A stretch of 64,000 nucleotides of DNA from Phycomyces nitens (Eukaryota > Mucoromycota > Mucoromycetes > Mucorales > Phycomycetaceae): assembly GCA_022702545.1 (NCBI GenBank), contig JAHRBC010000003.1, positions 7,378,001-7,442,000 on the forward strand, written 5' to 3'. Each line of letters begins with the position of its first letter. Positions within the stretch are counted from its first letter, which is position 1. Of the stretch, positions 42,854-55,112 are shown piece after piece. The notes under the pieces were generated by a model. The model worked only from the letters and a program-made list of their open reading frames with translations, had not been told where the DNA came from and did no database searches. Both the position numbers and the translations under genes were made by a program.

Positions 42854-43438
42854 AGTATATTTTCTCTTTTTGTTTTTTTAAACGACCGAATATTCAAGCC
42901 ACCTTTTTTTTTAAACAAGACAATACTTGTTCTATTTGACCATCACACAAATCAAGCTCTATAGAGCTTAGAGATATAGGAATAATGAAACCCACAATGT
43001 AATTTATATTTTATACTCCAATAGCATCCAATCATATCTATTGGTCTTAATCATACTGAAAGATGATTGGTAGATAATGAATTGATTATGATGATTGAAG
43101 AATGTTGTCGAATCAACACCTTGTAGTATTAAAATACAAAGAACGATATCAAATTTCAAGCTATTTAATCAAGATGTACTTTGGAAATAAATCACAGGAG
43201 ACTGTTGTTGCTGTTGTTCTTCTTTTTTGGTTTTACTGCTCTTCTTCCTATGCGCTCGGACCTCTTTAGCCCCGCAATTACATTTTTTTATTAGCGTGAC
43301 TTTTTCTTTGAAATAAAATAAAAAAAGACTCCGAATGAAATGTAATAAAATAAATGATAGAATGGGTTTTCGCTCTTCCTAGTAACCAAACATTCACCTT
43401 TTTCTGTATTCACATCACAATCGACAGCCTATTACAAA
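42854..43438. promoter_or_regulatory. Shared divergent intergenic region
   Basis: Lies between two divergent genes. Contains poly-T tracts and no ORF of note. It should hold both promoters; individual sites cannot be named. Confidence 0.4.
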
Positions 43439-44074
43439 ATGGATTCTGTATCTCGAAGACTCTTGAAAGAACTACGTGCATTTGAAAAAGAGTCAAGAGC
43501 ACATCCTGAGATTCTAGAGCTCTCTCCTGAAACAGACGATGATCTTTTGGTCTGGAGAGCAAAGCTGGCAGGTCTTCCTGGAACACCCTATGAAGGTATA
43601 GAAGCAACATATTCGACCAACAGGCTCTAACAAGTGTCCCTTTTTGTGGGGGGGTGTCCAATGCAGGAGGAGTATTTGACCTCTCGATTGCCATTCCTCG
43701 TAATTACCCCATTCAACCACCCACCATTCGTTTCATTACAACAATCTGCCACCCCAACGTTCATTTCAAAGTAAGACAAGGTTCATCTTTTTGGTTTACC
43801 CCACCCTGATATTCATTCTCTCAATTGTTGGGTCAAAACAAAGACAGGTGAAATTTGCCTAGATATCTTAAAGACAGAGTGGTCTCCAGCATGGACTCTG
43901 CAGTCAACCATACTTGCCATCTCCCTCTTGCTGTCCAATCCAGAGCCTTCATCGCCACTCAACTGCGATGCGGCAAACTTACTACGATGTGATGATAAAC
44001 TTGGGTACGACAGTCTTGTGAGGATGTACACCCAACTCTATGCTGTGCCTTTTGGGAGCGAAAGGGAGATTTAA
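43439..44074 (+). CDS. PEX4: Ubiquitin-conjugating enzyme E2, peroxin-4 type
   Basis: Three exons (43439-43595, 43667-43770, 43844-44074) give 163 residues. E2 hallmarks: PGTPYEGGVFDLSI, YPxxPPTIRF, HPNVHFKTGEICLDILK with the catalytic Cys, and W-x-P-A-W-TLQS. The ending SPLNCDAANLLRCDD...GY matches Pex4 (Ubc10) rather than other E2 classes. Pex4 ubiquitinates the import receptor Pex5 at the peroxisome so it can be recycled. The second acceptor was placed at 43842-43843 because only this restores HFKTGEIC in frame; a nearby AG at 43846-43847 would shift the frame. E2 identity is very strong, Pex4 assignment strong. Confidence 0.93.
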
Positions 44075-44348
44075 GAGAGATTGCAATGGGGAGCATGTAC
44101 ATAGATAGAGAGAGAGAGAGAATGGAATGGAATGGGATGGATACCAGCTTGATAAGATTATCATTCATTACTAACAGTATAGATGAATTGTATTTTATTT
44201 AAATAAACAAATAAAATATATTTTTGAATGTATGTATACATCTTTACAAGTAAAAAAGAAGAACAAAAAAAAAGGAATACAGGGATTGCAATGAAATGTA
44301 TGTATGTTTGTTTGTGTGCGTGTGTGTGTAGATAACTAGTATTATTGA

Positions 44349-46379
44349 TTAGATGGGTGCTACTTTGGCATGCTTGTTCCTGTTCTTCAACAGGGTGGCA
44401 TTGGTCATGTTTAGTTCAAACTGCTTGCGACGTGGTTTTTGTGGTTGGACTTGGTCTGCTTGAACGGTTGTGTTTGAACTGCTTCCACTGTGAGACTCGT
44501 CAGACTCAATACACCATTCGTCAGAGTCTGATTCGGATGAGTGCCTAGGATCGTTACCATGGTCAGTCCACACTTTCTTGGAGGCAGTCTTGTTCGCCTT
44601 TTCTTCTCCCATTCGCTGGACTGCATAAGTAATGTCGAGTATCTCTCGTAGGGCAGCTGCTCCAGGTGTAAATACTTCATTTCGGTTATCAGAGTCTAGA
44701 GTCTCTAGGCCAGGAATATAGGTTGTTTCGAATTCGTCTTGGTCCTCAAAAGTGATCTTTTCGTCATTAACTACGGGTGGATCCAAAGTAGTATCCATGA
44801 CAGCTGCCTTGCGTGTTGCATTTTGTAAGGCTAGTTTACGGGGATCATTAGTAGCTTTGGACGGATTGAGACTAACGCTGATAGGATCCTTGTGCTTGGG
44901 TGGAAGGGGTGGCTGGGCTGGTTTGCCAGTAATCCAAGGATGGGCCAGGAATTGGTCAATGGTATATCGATCGTCTGGATTGACGCATAACAGATGGTTA
45001 ATCAAGTCTTTTGATGATTTTGATATTGGGTCCCACCATGGACTGAGAAAGGTAAACTGCCCCCGTGAGACCTTTTCGGTTAGGGTGCGGATAGACTCGT
45101 CATAAAAGGGAGGGAATCCACACAGGATGGTATAGAGCACACAGCCAATGGCCCACATATCAACAGACTTGGAGTACTTCTTGTCCTTTACGATCTCTGG
45201 TGCAGTGTAGCCCACTGTGCCACAGGGTGTCATGGTTGAACTGTCCCAGATAACCTTTGAGAGACCAAAGTCTGCCAGCTTGACCTTTCCAATCCCTCCA
45301 CCTCCAACTCCCTTGGTAAACACACCCTCGTCCTTTTTATTTGGGTCGTCGAATGGCCTGTGCTTGAGCTGGGCAGGGTCTGATACGATGATGGGTATGG
45401 GGTCAAACAGTATGTTTTCTGGCTTAATGTCCCTATTGAATACCAGATGAAGTTTAGTCTTTCGGCACCTGTGGTATGTATTTCCACCTGTGGTATTTCC
45501 ATATTGACCTACCGATGAACAACACCGCATTCTTCGTGCATGTATCTTACGGCATGGGCGACCTGTTCAATGACGTGCCGAGCCAAGTCTTCGCTAAAGT
45601 ACGTCAGATACACAATCTGGTTAAACAGCTCTCCTCCTGAACAGAGCTCAAGCACCAGGTAGTAGTGCTCGCTTGATTCTGAGAATTCAATCAGCTGAAT
45701 GATATTTGTGTGCCTCAGACTGCGCATAATCTGTACTTCTTTCAAGACATTTGTATGCTTTTATTTTAGGTAGAGTAAGTTACCCTGATCTTAAATATCC
45801 CAATCCTTTTTTTTTTTACCTCTGTTGCTCTTGGCTTGCGTTTCATGCTGGGGTGTAGGTGGGTATTCCCATGCTTCTGGTACAAATAAGTATATATAAT
45901 CTTTATTATAATTTTTACATCTTGCCCTTACCTCTGATGATTTTGGGCCTACTTTCTGGGCTACTTTTATTGCCACACTGCGACCAGACCTCTTCTCCTT
46001 GGCCTCATAGACATTTGAAAATGCACCACTTTGGCAGAGTTTAGCTTTAATACATTGATGACTTTGAAACTTACTCTCCGCGCTTGACTATGATTTCATA
46101 TTTCTCCAGGCCTGGATACTGAGGGGTCTGCTGCTTTCTCTTCTTCTCTTGTTCTACTATCAGGGTCGCACGTTCAGACGCCTTGTGCCGTTCCTTTGTT
46201 GACTTGGACCGAATGACATTTCGAAGGGTGTTTGTGACTATCTGTGTATGATCCCGTTCATGATTATGAATCGATGAATTGGTGCCCATATTGTCATTAG
46301 CTGTCCCATGGGTATCTTCATAGGGCTGGTCAGGGTGGCCTTTACGGTGACGGAATATCTTTTTGAATTGAGTTATCAT
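44349..46379 (-). CDS. RCK2: CAMK-type serine/threonine kinase, RCK2/Srk1 family
   Basis: Five exons on the minus strand: 46379-46075, 46028-45932, 45876-45820, 45757-45513 and 45432-44349, 595 residues. The kinase domain has the Gly-loop GDGAFSNVYEA, VAIKVAQK (ATP Lys), HRDIKPENILFD, DFGLSK and the activation segment PCGTVGYTAPEIV. Between NILFD and DFG lies a 38-residue insert with DEGVFTKGVGGGGIG, diagnostic of the Rck1/Rck2/Srk1 group, which acts downstream of the Hog1/Sty1 stress MAP kinase. The C-terminal tail ends in basic residues (KPRRKQFELN). An N-terminal region of about 100 residues is low in structure. Exon 3 is only 19 codons. MAPK control is family knowledge. Confidence 0.93.
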
Positions 46380-48202
46380 TTGTTTGAAAGAGAAGGAGAA
46401 GGGAGAAAGGAGAACAGGTTAAATAGAATGTTTTTATTATTATTATTATTTTATTTTATTTTTATTTTTATTTACTTATTTAAAAGTGACGAAAAGTCTT
46501 GTAAGGGCGATGGTACAATATATACATATATATATATGTATATATATATTATTATTTTTTAAAAATACTCTATTTTATACAACATGTGCAAGCCGTCTGG
46601 TTCGGTCTATAGTGTACCTTGTTTTTTTCTTTTCTTTTTTAATATACGGACGTCATGGCTTAAGAGTCGATTTGACAAATGCTAGGGATACTTTAAAGAA
46701 GCTTGGTAGGCCAAGACGCATGCCCTGAATAAAAGAAAGGTAATAATGGCGCCATACACATATACACACACACATACACACACATACACACATACACACA
46801 TACACATACATTTGTAATCCGTATTTTCAAGTAAATAAATAAATATATATACTACAAGTGTTGCTTATCTTGATAGAGACTAGAATCAATTGGTTATGGG
46901 ATCCCTAGTCAAAAGCTTGTTTAGATAATCTAGCCAGTATTTCTTGATAATATAAAGACAATCTTTCTTACAAATTCCAAGGACAGACAAGTTACCTATT
47001 CTTGCGTCTTTACTTCGTCAATTTTCCTATTGTGTTTGGCGTACACAACCAGTTGGTGACTCCGCTTCCCTTTTGCTTTGAAAATAAACATCTTGTGTAA
47101 TAAGGGTATTTGTAATAGATTCTTGATAGGCTGTCAGAATTTTGGCTCTAGGGATCCTATATGGGGGTTTCCAAGGGTAGCAAGACTATCATGATTTTTC
47201 CCAGAAATACTATTGGTTCCCAAACCAGTTTTGGCATTGCCATGGCCACTAATCCTTTTCTTTTGAGAAGGATAAAAGAAAAAAGAAAAAGGCTCTTTTA
47301 ACCCACACAATCCTATGACGATGGAATCCCAATTGCGATATCTTTATCAATGGCTCAATTGGGACCAATGTAACACGTATAATCTAAAATAAATAAATAC
47401 ACATTCAAAACAATAGGTGGTCTCAATCAATTGCTCTGAATCACTATAATCATTATTATTGTCATGGCAACCAGATAATCTTTTCTTTGAGACCATCAGG
47501 CCAAATATATTCAATTCAAGGCAACAAGCAGGAATATAAAGATGCCGGTATTTTCTATTTGGGACGCTTGTCATCCGTCACACTGTGCTGAATATTTTTT
47601 CTTTCTTTTTTTCTTGAGATTCTTGGCAGATATTTCCATTTTTGGAAAAATACCATTTGCCAATTAACAAGGTTTTGTTGGTCAATGTCCCTGATCACAA
47701 CTGACTCGCTCATTAGATGCTTATTTATGTATATTTAGTGAGGTCATTGTTACAACCATACGAGGGATTAATCTAATGTACCATCACCTACTGGTTTCTG
47801 TTGCCAGAGTATATTCTATAAAGTATCCAAATGCAATTTCTGCTTTGAAATCCTGTATAGAAATGCCCATTTCACAAGAATATGATAATAATATTTGTAT
47901 TTCTTTTTTTTCTTCTTATTTTATTCAATCGATTTGTACCATTGATATATATATATAAAGCCCATTTGGCCAACATGCTAGACATAACGTATTGATCGTT
48001 GTATTATATATGTATAATTACATTGGAATTCACGCTGGGAATCCTAGAGATCATAATCTTTGGATAAATTCCATTCGTACTAAATAATCCACATGACGAA
48101 ATTGACACTTTATAAGCAACAAGACTAAATGTATCCATTGCACGTATAACAAACATATATAAATATTCTCCTAAAATACTGTTTATTTGACCAGTATAAA
48201 AT
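46380..48202. other. Intergenic region between kinase and aminotransferase genes
   Basis: Contains the kinase promoter at the left and that of the aminotransferase at the right. Simple repeats are present: TTA/TTTTA-rich 46430-46480, TA-rich 46515-46550 and a CA repeat. No coding region with support. The part at 46900-47650 is unique sequence without visible function. Confidence 0.45.
46753..46810. repeat. CA/CATA microsatellite
   Basis: Interrupted (CA)n with TA breaks over 58 bp upstream of nothing recognisable; simple sequence only. Confidence 0.85.
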
Positions 48203-50279
48203 ATGGCTACTGATAAATATCATCACTTGAAGGATATCGTAACCAAGATGGTTGACAAGATACACGGGTAAATACAATATACATTATATCCAATATATCT
48301 ATTGACAAGGGTCCAAGAGAGGCAGAGTCAAAAGCATTCCAGCTACTGAGAAGTTATCCCGGTAATGAGCGACACACACCTCTCAATGATCCAGACACAT
48401 CAATCTATGGAATCGAACATCCTGGTTCGACCGGGGTTATTTATGTAATGGACAGAGCGATGAAGTCTGGCTACACTTGTGATGACCAGACATGGGGTAA
48501 GATTCAAGATTGATCAAGATTGATCAAGAATCAAGAATTATCAAGCTCATCTTTTATTGTGTATTCTTCAAACTGGTTCTGCAGCTAATTTTGGCCAAGG
48601 TGCACCAGAAGGTAAATAATAATAATAATAATAATAATTGATAAAAAAAATCATTTTTTTTTTAATCTTGCACCAATAATCTCAAGTTGGACACATTGAT
48701 GGCTGTATGGACAAGCCAACACAGATCGAATTACCATTGGAGTCGCGTGAATATGCCCCAACAGATGGTGCCAAGTCATTGCGTATAGCCGTAGCCAACC
48801 TATACAACAGTCTCTACCGTAAAGGACAGCCTTCTCAATACACCCATGAAAATGTACATAGTCAAGACACATTTGGCTCAAGAGATCTAAACCCTGTTTA
48901 TCAATTAGGTGTGCATTGTACCAGGCGGAAGGGCTGGTCTAACCCGCGTGGCAGCTGCAATGGGCGATGTGAATGTGGGCTATTTTCTACCAGAGGTACT
49001 TATCTTTTTGATCCATCACTGAAAAAGATACAAGTCAATTGACCATTCTGCAGTATACAGCATACGAGCAGATGCTCTCTGTATTTAAAAGATTTGTACC
49101 GATTCCAACCACTTTGGAAGAGGATAAAAAGTATCACATTGATCCAGATACAGTTCGTAAAGAGATTTCTGGCCGAGGATTGGGTGTCATTGTGGCCTCT
49201 AACCCACGCAATCCTACGGGCCAGGTGCTCGAGGAAGAAGAGCTAGAGACATTGTTGAATGTATCTCGAGAAAAGCACACTACTCTAGTGCTGGATGAGT
49301 TTTATTCGGCCTACATCTATTCGCATGATCCAAGCGAGAATGGGCGAACTGTGAGTGCTACTCGGTTTGTTAAAGGTAAAGAGTAGATTGCGATTTAAAG
49401 CCCTAATCACATCAAAATCCACCAGATGTCAACAAGGACCCTTTGATTGTCATTGATGGCTTGACAAAGAACTTTAGGGCAAGTACCCTGTTGTTGTTGT
49501 TGTTGTTTTTGGAGACAATATTGGTTTTAATTAAAAGATCCTATATAGCTTCCTGGCTGGCGTGTATGTTGGATTGTTGGCCCAAAGCCTGTTATTGAAT
49601 CCATGGCAAGCTGCGGGTCGTTTTTGGAAGGTAAATAGACTCTTTTTATACAAATGTCCAAATTAACTTTGTGTTTCCAAACAAAGGCGGTGCCAACCAC
49701 CCCTTGCAGTTGGCTGCACTGCCTCTATTGGATCCTGATGTTTATAGAAACGAGGCAAAGAATCTTCAGCGCCATTTCCGTGCCAAGCGAGATTATGTAT
49801 TGAGGCGTCTAAATGAAATGGGATTTGATATCCGGGTGCCTCCTGAAGCCACATTCTATGTATGGCTTGATCTCTCAAAGCTTCCTGAACCAATAAATAT
49901 TGGACTCCATTTCTTTGAAGAATGCTTATTAGAAAAAGTGTAAGGATATCAATTAAGCTTCTTCTTTTTATATATATATTACATTTGACTAAATCTATCT
50001 GCAGTATTGTGGTTCCAGGCATATTCTTTGATATCAATGTAGGTCAGAGTACAAAATGACTACTTTACATATTGACCCCTTTTGTAGCCTTCCCACCGTC
50101 GAGAACTATTTGACTCTTCGTGCCATCACTTTGTCAGACTCAGTTTTGGACCTCCTCTTGAACAGCTCAAGAGGGGCCTTGATAACATGGAGAGGGGTAC
50201 GGTGCAATAAATGAAGCTACCATTGAATTTAATATTGGATTATTATTATTTTTTGATAGTGCTGGCCAAATTCAAGTAA
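48203..50279 (+). CDS. Class I/II PLP-dependent aminotransferase
   Basis: Twelve exons encode 465 residues: 48203-48267, 48318-48496, 48585-48611, 48687-48853, 48909-48995, 49054-49375, 49426-49478, 49549-49630, 49687-49939, 50005-50038, 50088-50196 and 50260-50279; all phases agree. Key motifs: PGGRAGLTR (cofactor pocket), SNPRNPTGQVL, VLDEFYSAYI, the PLP lysine in GLTKNFRLPGWRVCW, and a C-terminal FVRLSFGPP with the carboxylate-binding Arg. Intron 7 starts with GC instead of GT (49479-49480). The first acceptor was set at 48317 because it alone keeps phase. The amino-acid substrate cannot be predicted. A cytosolic location is likely, as no targeting peptide is seen. Confidence 0.9.
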
Positions 50280-50568
50280 GCCCATGAATCTGCTCCCAGG
50301 TCAAAACATCTTTTATTATATATAAATATATATTAAAGAGTACCTGTTTTTTCAAAAAAAATAAAAAAAATAAAATCCAAAAAATAGAGGTGGCTTGCAT
50401 CACCTACATTTTTTCATGAAAAAAGGGCCGTGACTGGTTGTCTAGGAGGAGTGGCCAATGAAAAGATGACTGTCGATGCAAATTTTTTTTTTCAAAATCA
50501 GCACACAAATATCTAGCCCTGTCGGCTTGATCTATCTCTCTCTCTCTCTTTTTACTCCATCACTGACA
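50280..50568. promoter_or_regulatory. RPS11 promoter region
   Basis: Short gap after the aminotransferase stop. It contains A-rich stretches and a CT-rich tract (CTCTCTCTCTCTTTTTAC) immediately before the RPS11 start, a layout common in highly expressed fungal genes. Confidence 0.4.
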
Positions 50569-51316
50569 ATGTCTGAACAAGTAAGCAAATCCACACAACT
50601 GCCAACATCGTTACTTACTATTCTCAACAGACCGAGAAGGCTTTCCAGAAGCAGGCTGGTATCTTCCAGAACTCCAAGATCTCCGCCAAGCGCAACCAGC
50701 GTTGGTACAAGGATGTCGGTCTTGGTTTCAAGACCCCCAAGGAGGCCAAGTTCGGTTCTTACATTGACAAGAAGTGCCCCTTCACTGGTGAGGTCAACGT
50801 CCAGGGTCGTATCCTCATTGGTGTCGTTGTCTCCACCAAGATGAAGCGCACCATCGTTGTCCGTCGTGACTACCTCCACTACGTTCCCAAGTACAACCGT
50901 TACGAGAAGCGTCACAAGAACATCTCTGCCCATTTGTCCCCTGCTTTCGACCACGTTGAGAGGTAAGAATCCTTTTTTTTTCAAGTATTTGTTTCTTCCC
51001 ACCTATCCTTGTTCGTTGGTTGCACAAAGGACCATTCCCTCTATTATTATTATAAATAATGGGAATGCGATGTGTTGGTAAGGCAATCAGTACAAAAAGT
51101 CCAGTGCTGTTTGCCTTTACTCTTTAAGATATGACGGATGAGGTAGTTGGTAAGGTAACGGCTTACCAAGCCTTTGAACATCCATGCTTATACTGTCATT
51201 TTAGCGGTGACATCGTCACCATTGGTCAGTGCCGTCCTCTCTCCAAGACTGTCCGTTTCAACGTCCTCAAGGTCCAGAAGGCCAAGAAGACCGGCAAGGC
51301 TTTCCAGAAGTTCTAA
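50569..51316 (+). CDS. RPS11: 40S ribosomal protein S11 (uS17)
   Basis: Exons 50569-50580, 50631-50962 and 51205-51316 give 151 residues, close to 155-158 in other eukaryotes. Diagnostic segments are [40 protein letters not shown] and [21 protein letters not shown], ending KAFQKF. Exon 1 encodes only MSEQ, the usual pattern of a ribosomal protein gene with an intron right after the start. Intron 2 is 242 bp, long for this genome. Part of the small ribosomal subunit; binds 18S rRNA. Confidence 0.98.
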
Positions 51317-52766
51317 ATTCGCCATTCTTGGTTGTTTGAACAAAAAATAATAAAAAATCCTGCTTGGTGACTTTGTTTATCCATTCATATGTGACTTGCT
51401 TTTAAATGTTTGATTTTGTACCTCTTTACAACTAAAGATGTATATAATTGTATATAATTGATAAATTGTAATTGTTTTGTTGGTCATTTTACGCTCTTTT
51501 ACAGTTGCACATTCCAGTTAAGAAATTAGTAACGGCTATTCAGATGATAAATTCATTTACTTGTTCTTGACATTTACAACAATTAAGGTGTATTACATGT
51601 AGTAGTGATTTCGTGCAAAGCCTCTTTAAACAGCCCAATCATACTTTCTTTCTTTTTTAATTTCCTCTAAATGTCAATTACCTAGCCGTGTGTCTCGGCA
51701 AGAGACCATTGTTGGCTCGTAATTCATACATGTACATCCAACAATTACATTCATCTAATCGATTAAGGTTTTAATGGTGGCACTGCAAATTGTCGTTTTT
51801 CTATTGTCAATTGATTGATCCCAACAAAAAATAAGAATCCAGAGAATCGGTGCTTGGTTTGAGAGTAAATGGGAAATCTCGGGATAATCTGTAATAAAAA
51901 ATATACTATTATTATTATTAGCAAGTATGCATGCATGGTCTTGTCATTACAAATACACCCAGCTAATGACTGAAAAGTGTGCCATTGATCTACTATAAAA
52001 AAAGGGGGAGGGGAGGGGAGGATGGGAGGTCTCTTTATTCAATTGTTTTTTCATGGCTATACCAGCCTTAATGTCTGATTATGTGTCCTTATTTCTGTAA
52101 TGCTTGAATGTACATGTCAATTTGTGTATTTTGACGAAAAAACAATAGCAAATTTTTTCTTTTGCTTTTCTCCAGTTGGTTTGTAAATCCAAAGTTTATT
52201 TGATAGATCTAGTACTAGTCTTTTACAAACAAATACCAATTGCGATCTCAAAAGGAGTCTTCAGAGTACTTTTTTTATTATTACAAGTATGGTAGTAATC
52301 TCATCTGATAACCAGAATGACATTTGTGTAATCCGATCCATTTTTATAAATATAGCTACCCAAATGGTCTGGACATGAAGCAAGTGCATACATGAATATA
52401 AACGGGACCTCTTTTTGATCTGTGTCAATGGTTATATAACAATAGATACCTTTGTCCAAACGCTTCAATTCAACATTTAATCAAGCCTTTAATATCCCCC
52501 CCTTTGTTTTTGCGGAATTTGTCACATCTGAACAATAAATCCCGGATTATTGGTACGGCAGCTTGTTGGCTGGATCTTCAATACGTTCCAAACCTATCAC
52601 GACCCATTGCAGAAAATAGACAATACAATCCGCACAAATGTATATATATACATATAAAAAAAAGGGTTAAAAGGCAAGGTTACCTCGGCCAGAATAAAAT
52701 CTACGTTTCTTTCCCACGCCTCATTCCACTCTTGAGCCCAAAACCTCTTGTTGATTTCTATTTGAT
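51317..52766. other. Intergenic region between RPS11 and arginase
   Basis: AT-rich unique sequence of 1.45 kb. One G-rich tract is noted separately. No tRNA, ORF or repeat could be supported. Confidence 0.5.
52004..52026 (+). other. G-rich tract able to form a four-stranded structure
   Basis: Four runs of three to five G separated by one to four bases. The pattern fits an intramolecular G-quadruplex, unusual in this AT-rich region. No gene starts within 700 bp. Confidence 0.5.
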
Positions 52767-53831
52767 ATGCCCGAAGAATTCAAGCTTCTCTCCTCACAAC
52801 AAGTCGCCATTGTCGGAGCTCCCTTTAGTGGCGGACAACCTCGCAAGGGAGTAGAGACTGCACCTGCAGCAATGATGAACTTTGGCCTGGCTAACCAGCT
52901 CAAGGATATGGGATGGTCAGTCGAATTCCAAGACAACGAACAAGAAGTTCTTGGCCTGGAACCCGCCCAGGATCCTCCGGTATTGAATCTGAAGCAACCC
53001 AAGTTTGTTTCGGCCGTAACCAAAATGATCTCTAGCCAAGTGTGTGAAAGAGCCCTCCAAGGCAAATTTGTCCTTACCCTCGGTGGTGATCACTCCATTG
53101 CCCTGGGAACAGTATCGGGCGTCCTTTCAGCCTATCCCGATGCTTGTCTGGTGTGGGTAGATGCTCATGCCGTAAGTCTTGTCTTTTTACCAACAAAAAA
53201 ACAACAACAACAGCCATCTAACATTTTGTTTTATTTTTGTTGGATCAGGACATCAATACCCCGGGGACAACGGATTCTGGAAATATCCATGGCTGCCCTT
53301 TGAGTTTCCTGGCAGGAATTGCCGAGGAACACCCTAACTTTAGTTGGGTCAAGCCGTGTTTAAAGGCCAACCGTCTTGTGTATATAGGCCTGCGTGATGT
53401 GGACGATGGTGAAAAGAAGATCTTGAAGGAGTTGGGCATCAAGGCCTTTTCGATGCACCATGTCGACCAGCTTGGAATCGGAAAGGTGGTCGAGCAGGCC
53501 CTCGATTGTGTCAATCCTGACCGTACCTTGCCTATCCACCTGTCTTTTGATGTGGATGCTCTTGATCCTTCAGTGGCCCCTAGTACTGTGAGTCTCTTGG
53601 TCATGTGATCGAATTGGTTGCTAACCCGTCTTTTAGGGCACCCCGGTACGCGGTGGTCTTTCGTTCAGAGAGGGCCATTATATCTGTGAGGCATTAGTCA
53701 GCACTGGTCTCTTGGTTGCTGCCGATATTGTTGAGGTCAACCCAGTGCTTCTAGACGAGGAATCGGGATTCCAAACAATCCAGATCGGATGCTCTCTTGC
53801 CCGCTGCTGTTTGGGCGAGTCCTTGCTATAG
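52767..53831 (+). CDS. CAR1: Arginase
   Basis: Exons 52767-53171, 53249-53587 and 53637-53831, 312 residues, the normal arginase length. Hydrolyses arginine to ornithine and urea. Manganese ligands are visible in [21 protein letters not shown] (the DAHAD motif is split by intron 1) and [23 protein letters not shown] near the end completes the signature. [12 protein letters not shown] loop matches the family. Introns are 77 and 49 bp with good GT-AG sites. No mitochondrial targeting sequence is apparent, so a cytosolic enzyme as in yeast Car1 is likely. Confidence 0.98.
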
Positions 53832-54093
53832 AAATGCAGGGCAATAGTGCCAATATCTACCAATTGTAATCCCAATCCAATTCATAAAGTCTATTGTAAA
53901 TTTTCTTTAATAAATTCATAATATTCTACAACACAAATACCAAATGTTAATATCGGAGTATGAATTAGTGCTTCTGTGACGTCCGGCTCGCAAAGCGCTG
54001 GCAAGCGAGGTCTGTGGCAGGGCAATACTTGGCCATCGTCAAGAGGCATACTATACAAATCCTTCCTTTCCCATACTTGGTTCAGCAGCCGCT
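53832..54093. promoter_or_regulatory. Arginase 3' end and RPL24 promoter
   Basis: Contains an AATAAA-like signal near 53910 for arginase, and a GC-richer stretch (53980-54060) just before the RPL24 start codon. Confidence 0.4.
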
Positions 54094-54981
54094 ATGAAGT
54101 AAGGAAGACTTGCAAATAATCCATCCATCCATCAATCCATCAAACTCATTGATTTTTCTGTCGTTTATTTGATCTCGTATTGTTACATAACTATTTCGAT
54201 TGGGTTCAACTCCATTTCTCTCATGGGCTACATTGATGAATCGACTTTACCAGGCTCGAGATTTGCTCCTTCTCCGGTCACAAGATCTACCCTTCCAAGG
54301 GTAAGACCTACGTTCGCATTGACAGCAGGTAAATAAAAGGGCACGGCACATTTTACTGTGCCCAAATAATTGCAAATGGCCATTTTACTTACTTATTTAT
54401 CTTTTATTTAATCCAGAGTACGTTACAAACCCCTCTCCCCCTTGTTTTTTCAATTCCAATATACCATGATTATGTATAGACGACAACAGCAAATCCAAAA
54501 AAAAATAATCAAGAGAGCATTTTGTGCTTTGGAATCACAATTGAAAATCGCCATGCTCAACCCCTGCATTCGCTTCTTCTTCTTTTTTTTTCCCTTATAG
54601 TCTTTCCGTTTCATCAACGGCAAGTCCGAGTCCTACTTCCTCCAGCGTCTCAACCCCCGCAAGATCAAGTGGACCGTCATCTACCGTCGCTTGAACAAGA
54701 AGGGTATCACTGAGGAGATCGCCAAGAAGCGTTCCCGCCGTACCGTCAAGCACGAGCGTGCCGTCGCTGGTGTCTCCTGGGATGCTATCCGCGCCAAGCG
54801 TAACCAGAAGCCCGATGCCCGTGCTGCTGCCCGCCAGGCCGCCATTGCCAAGTCCAAGGAGGCCAAGAAGGCTGCCGCTGCCACCAAGAAGACCACCACT
54901 GGCTCCGCTGCTCAGGGCGCCAAGGTCTCCAAGCAGGGTGCCAAGGGTTTCGCTCCCAAGGCCGCTGCCACTTCCCGTTAA
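54094..54981 (+). CDS. RPL24: 60S ribosomal protein L24 (eL24), with predicted 1-nt microexon
   Basis: Encodes 153 residues: [19 protein letters not shown], then [32 protein letters not shown] and a basic Ala/Lys-rich tail. Exons: 54094-54098, 54254-54328, 54417 (one A) and 54601-54981. Exon 2 ends in phase 2 (AG), but the last exon must start in phase 0 at TCT, because the triplet immediately upstream in that frame is TAG. An intervening exon of length 1 modulo 3 is therefore required. The context TTTAATCCAG-A-GTACGT supplies acceptor, one nucleotide and donor, giving AGA (Arg) at the position where other eL24 proteins have a basic residue (DGK in human, DSR here). Gene identity is certain; the microexon is predicted. 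Confidence 0.95.
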
Positions 54982-55067
54982 GAGGATTTGGTTCAAATGA
55001 AATTGAACTTTTTTTCTTTTTTGAATATTCAATTTTTGATTTAATAAACAAAACAAAACAAAAAAAT

Positions 55068-55112
55068 CAACAACAACAGCAGCAACAGCAACAGCAACAG
55101 CAACAACAGCAA
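55068..55112. repeat. CAA/CAG trinucleotide repeat
   Basis: Imperfect CAACAG microsatellite about 90 bp after the RPL24 stop, probably in or just past its 3' UTR. Confidence 0.85.

Noticed and set aside
43844..43850. Alternative PEX4 acceptor at 43846-43847
   Set aside because: Joining there to the donor at 43770 shifts the frame to a stop within five codons; the AG at 43842-43843 restores the conserved HFKTGEICLDILK.
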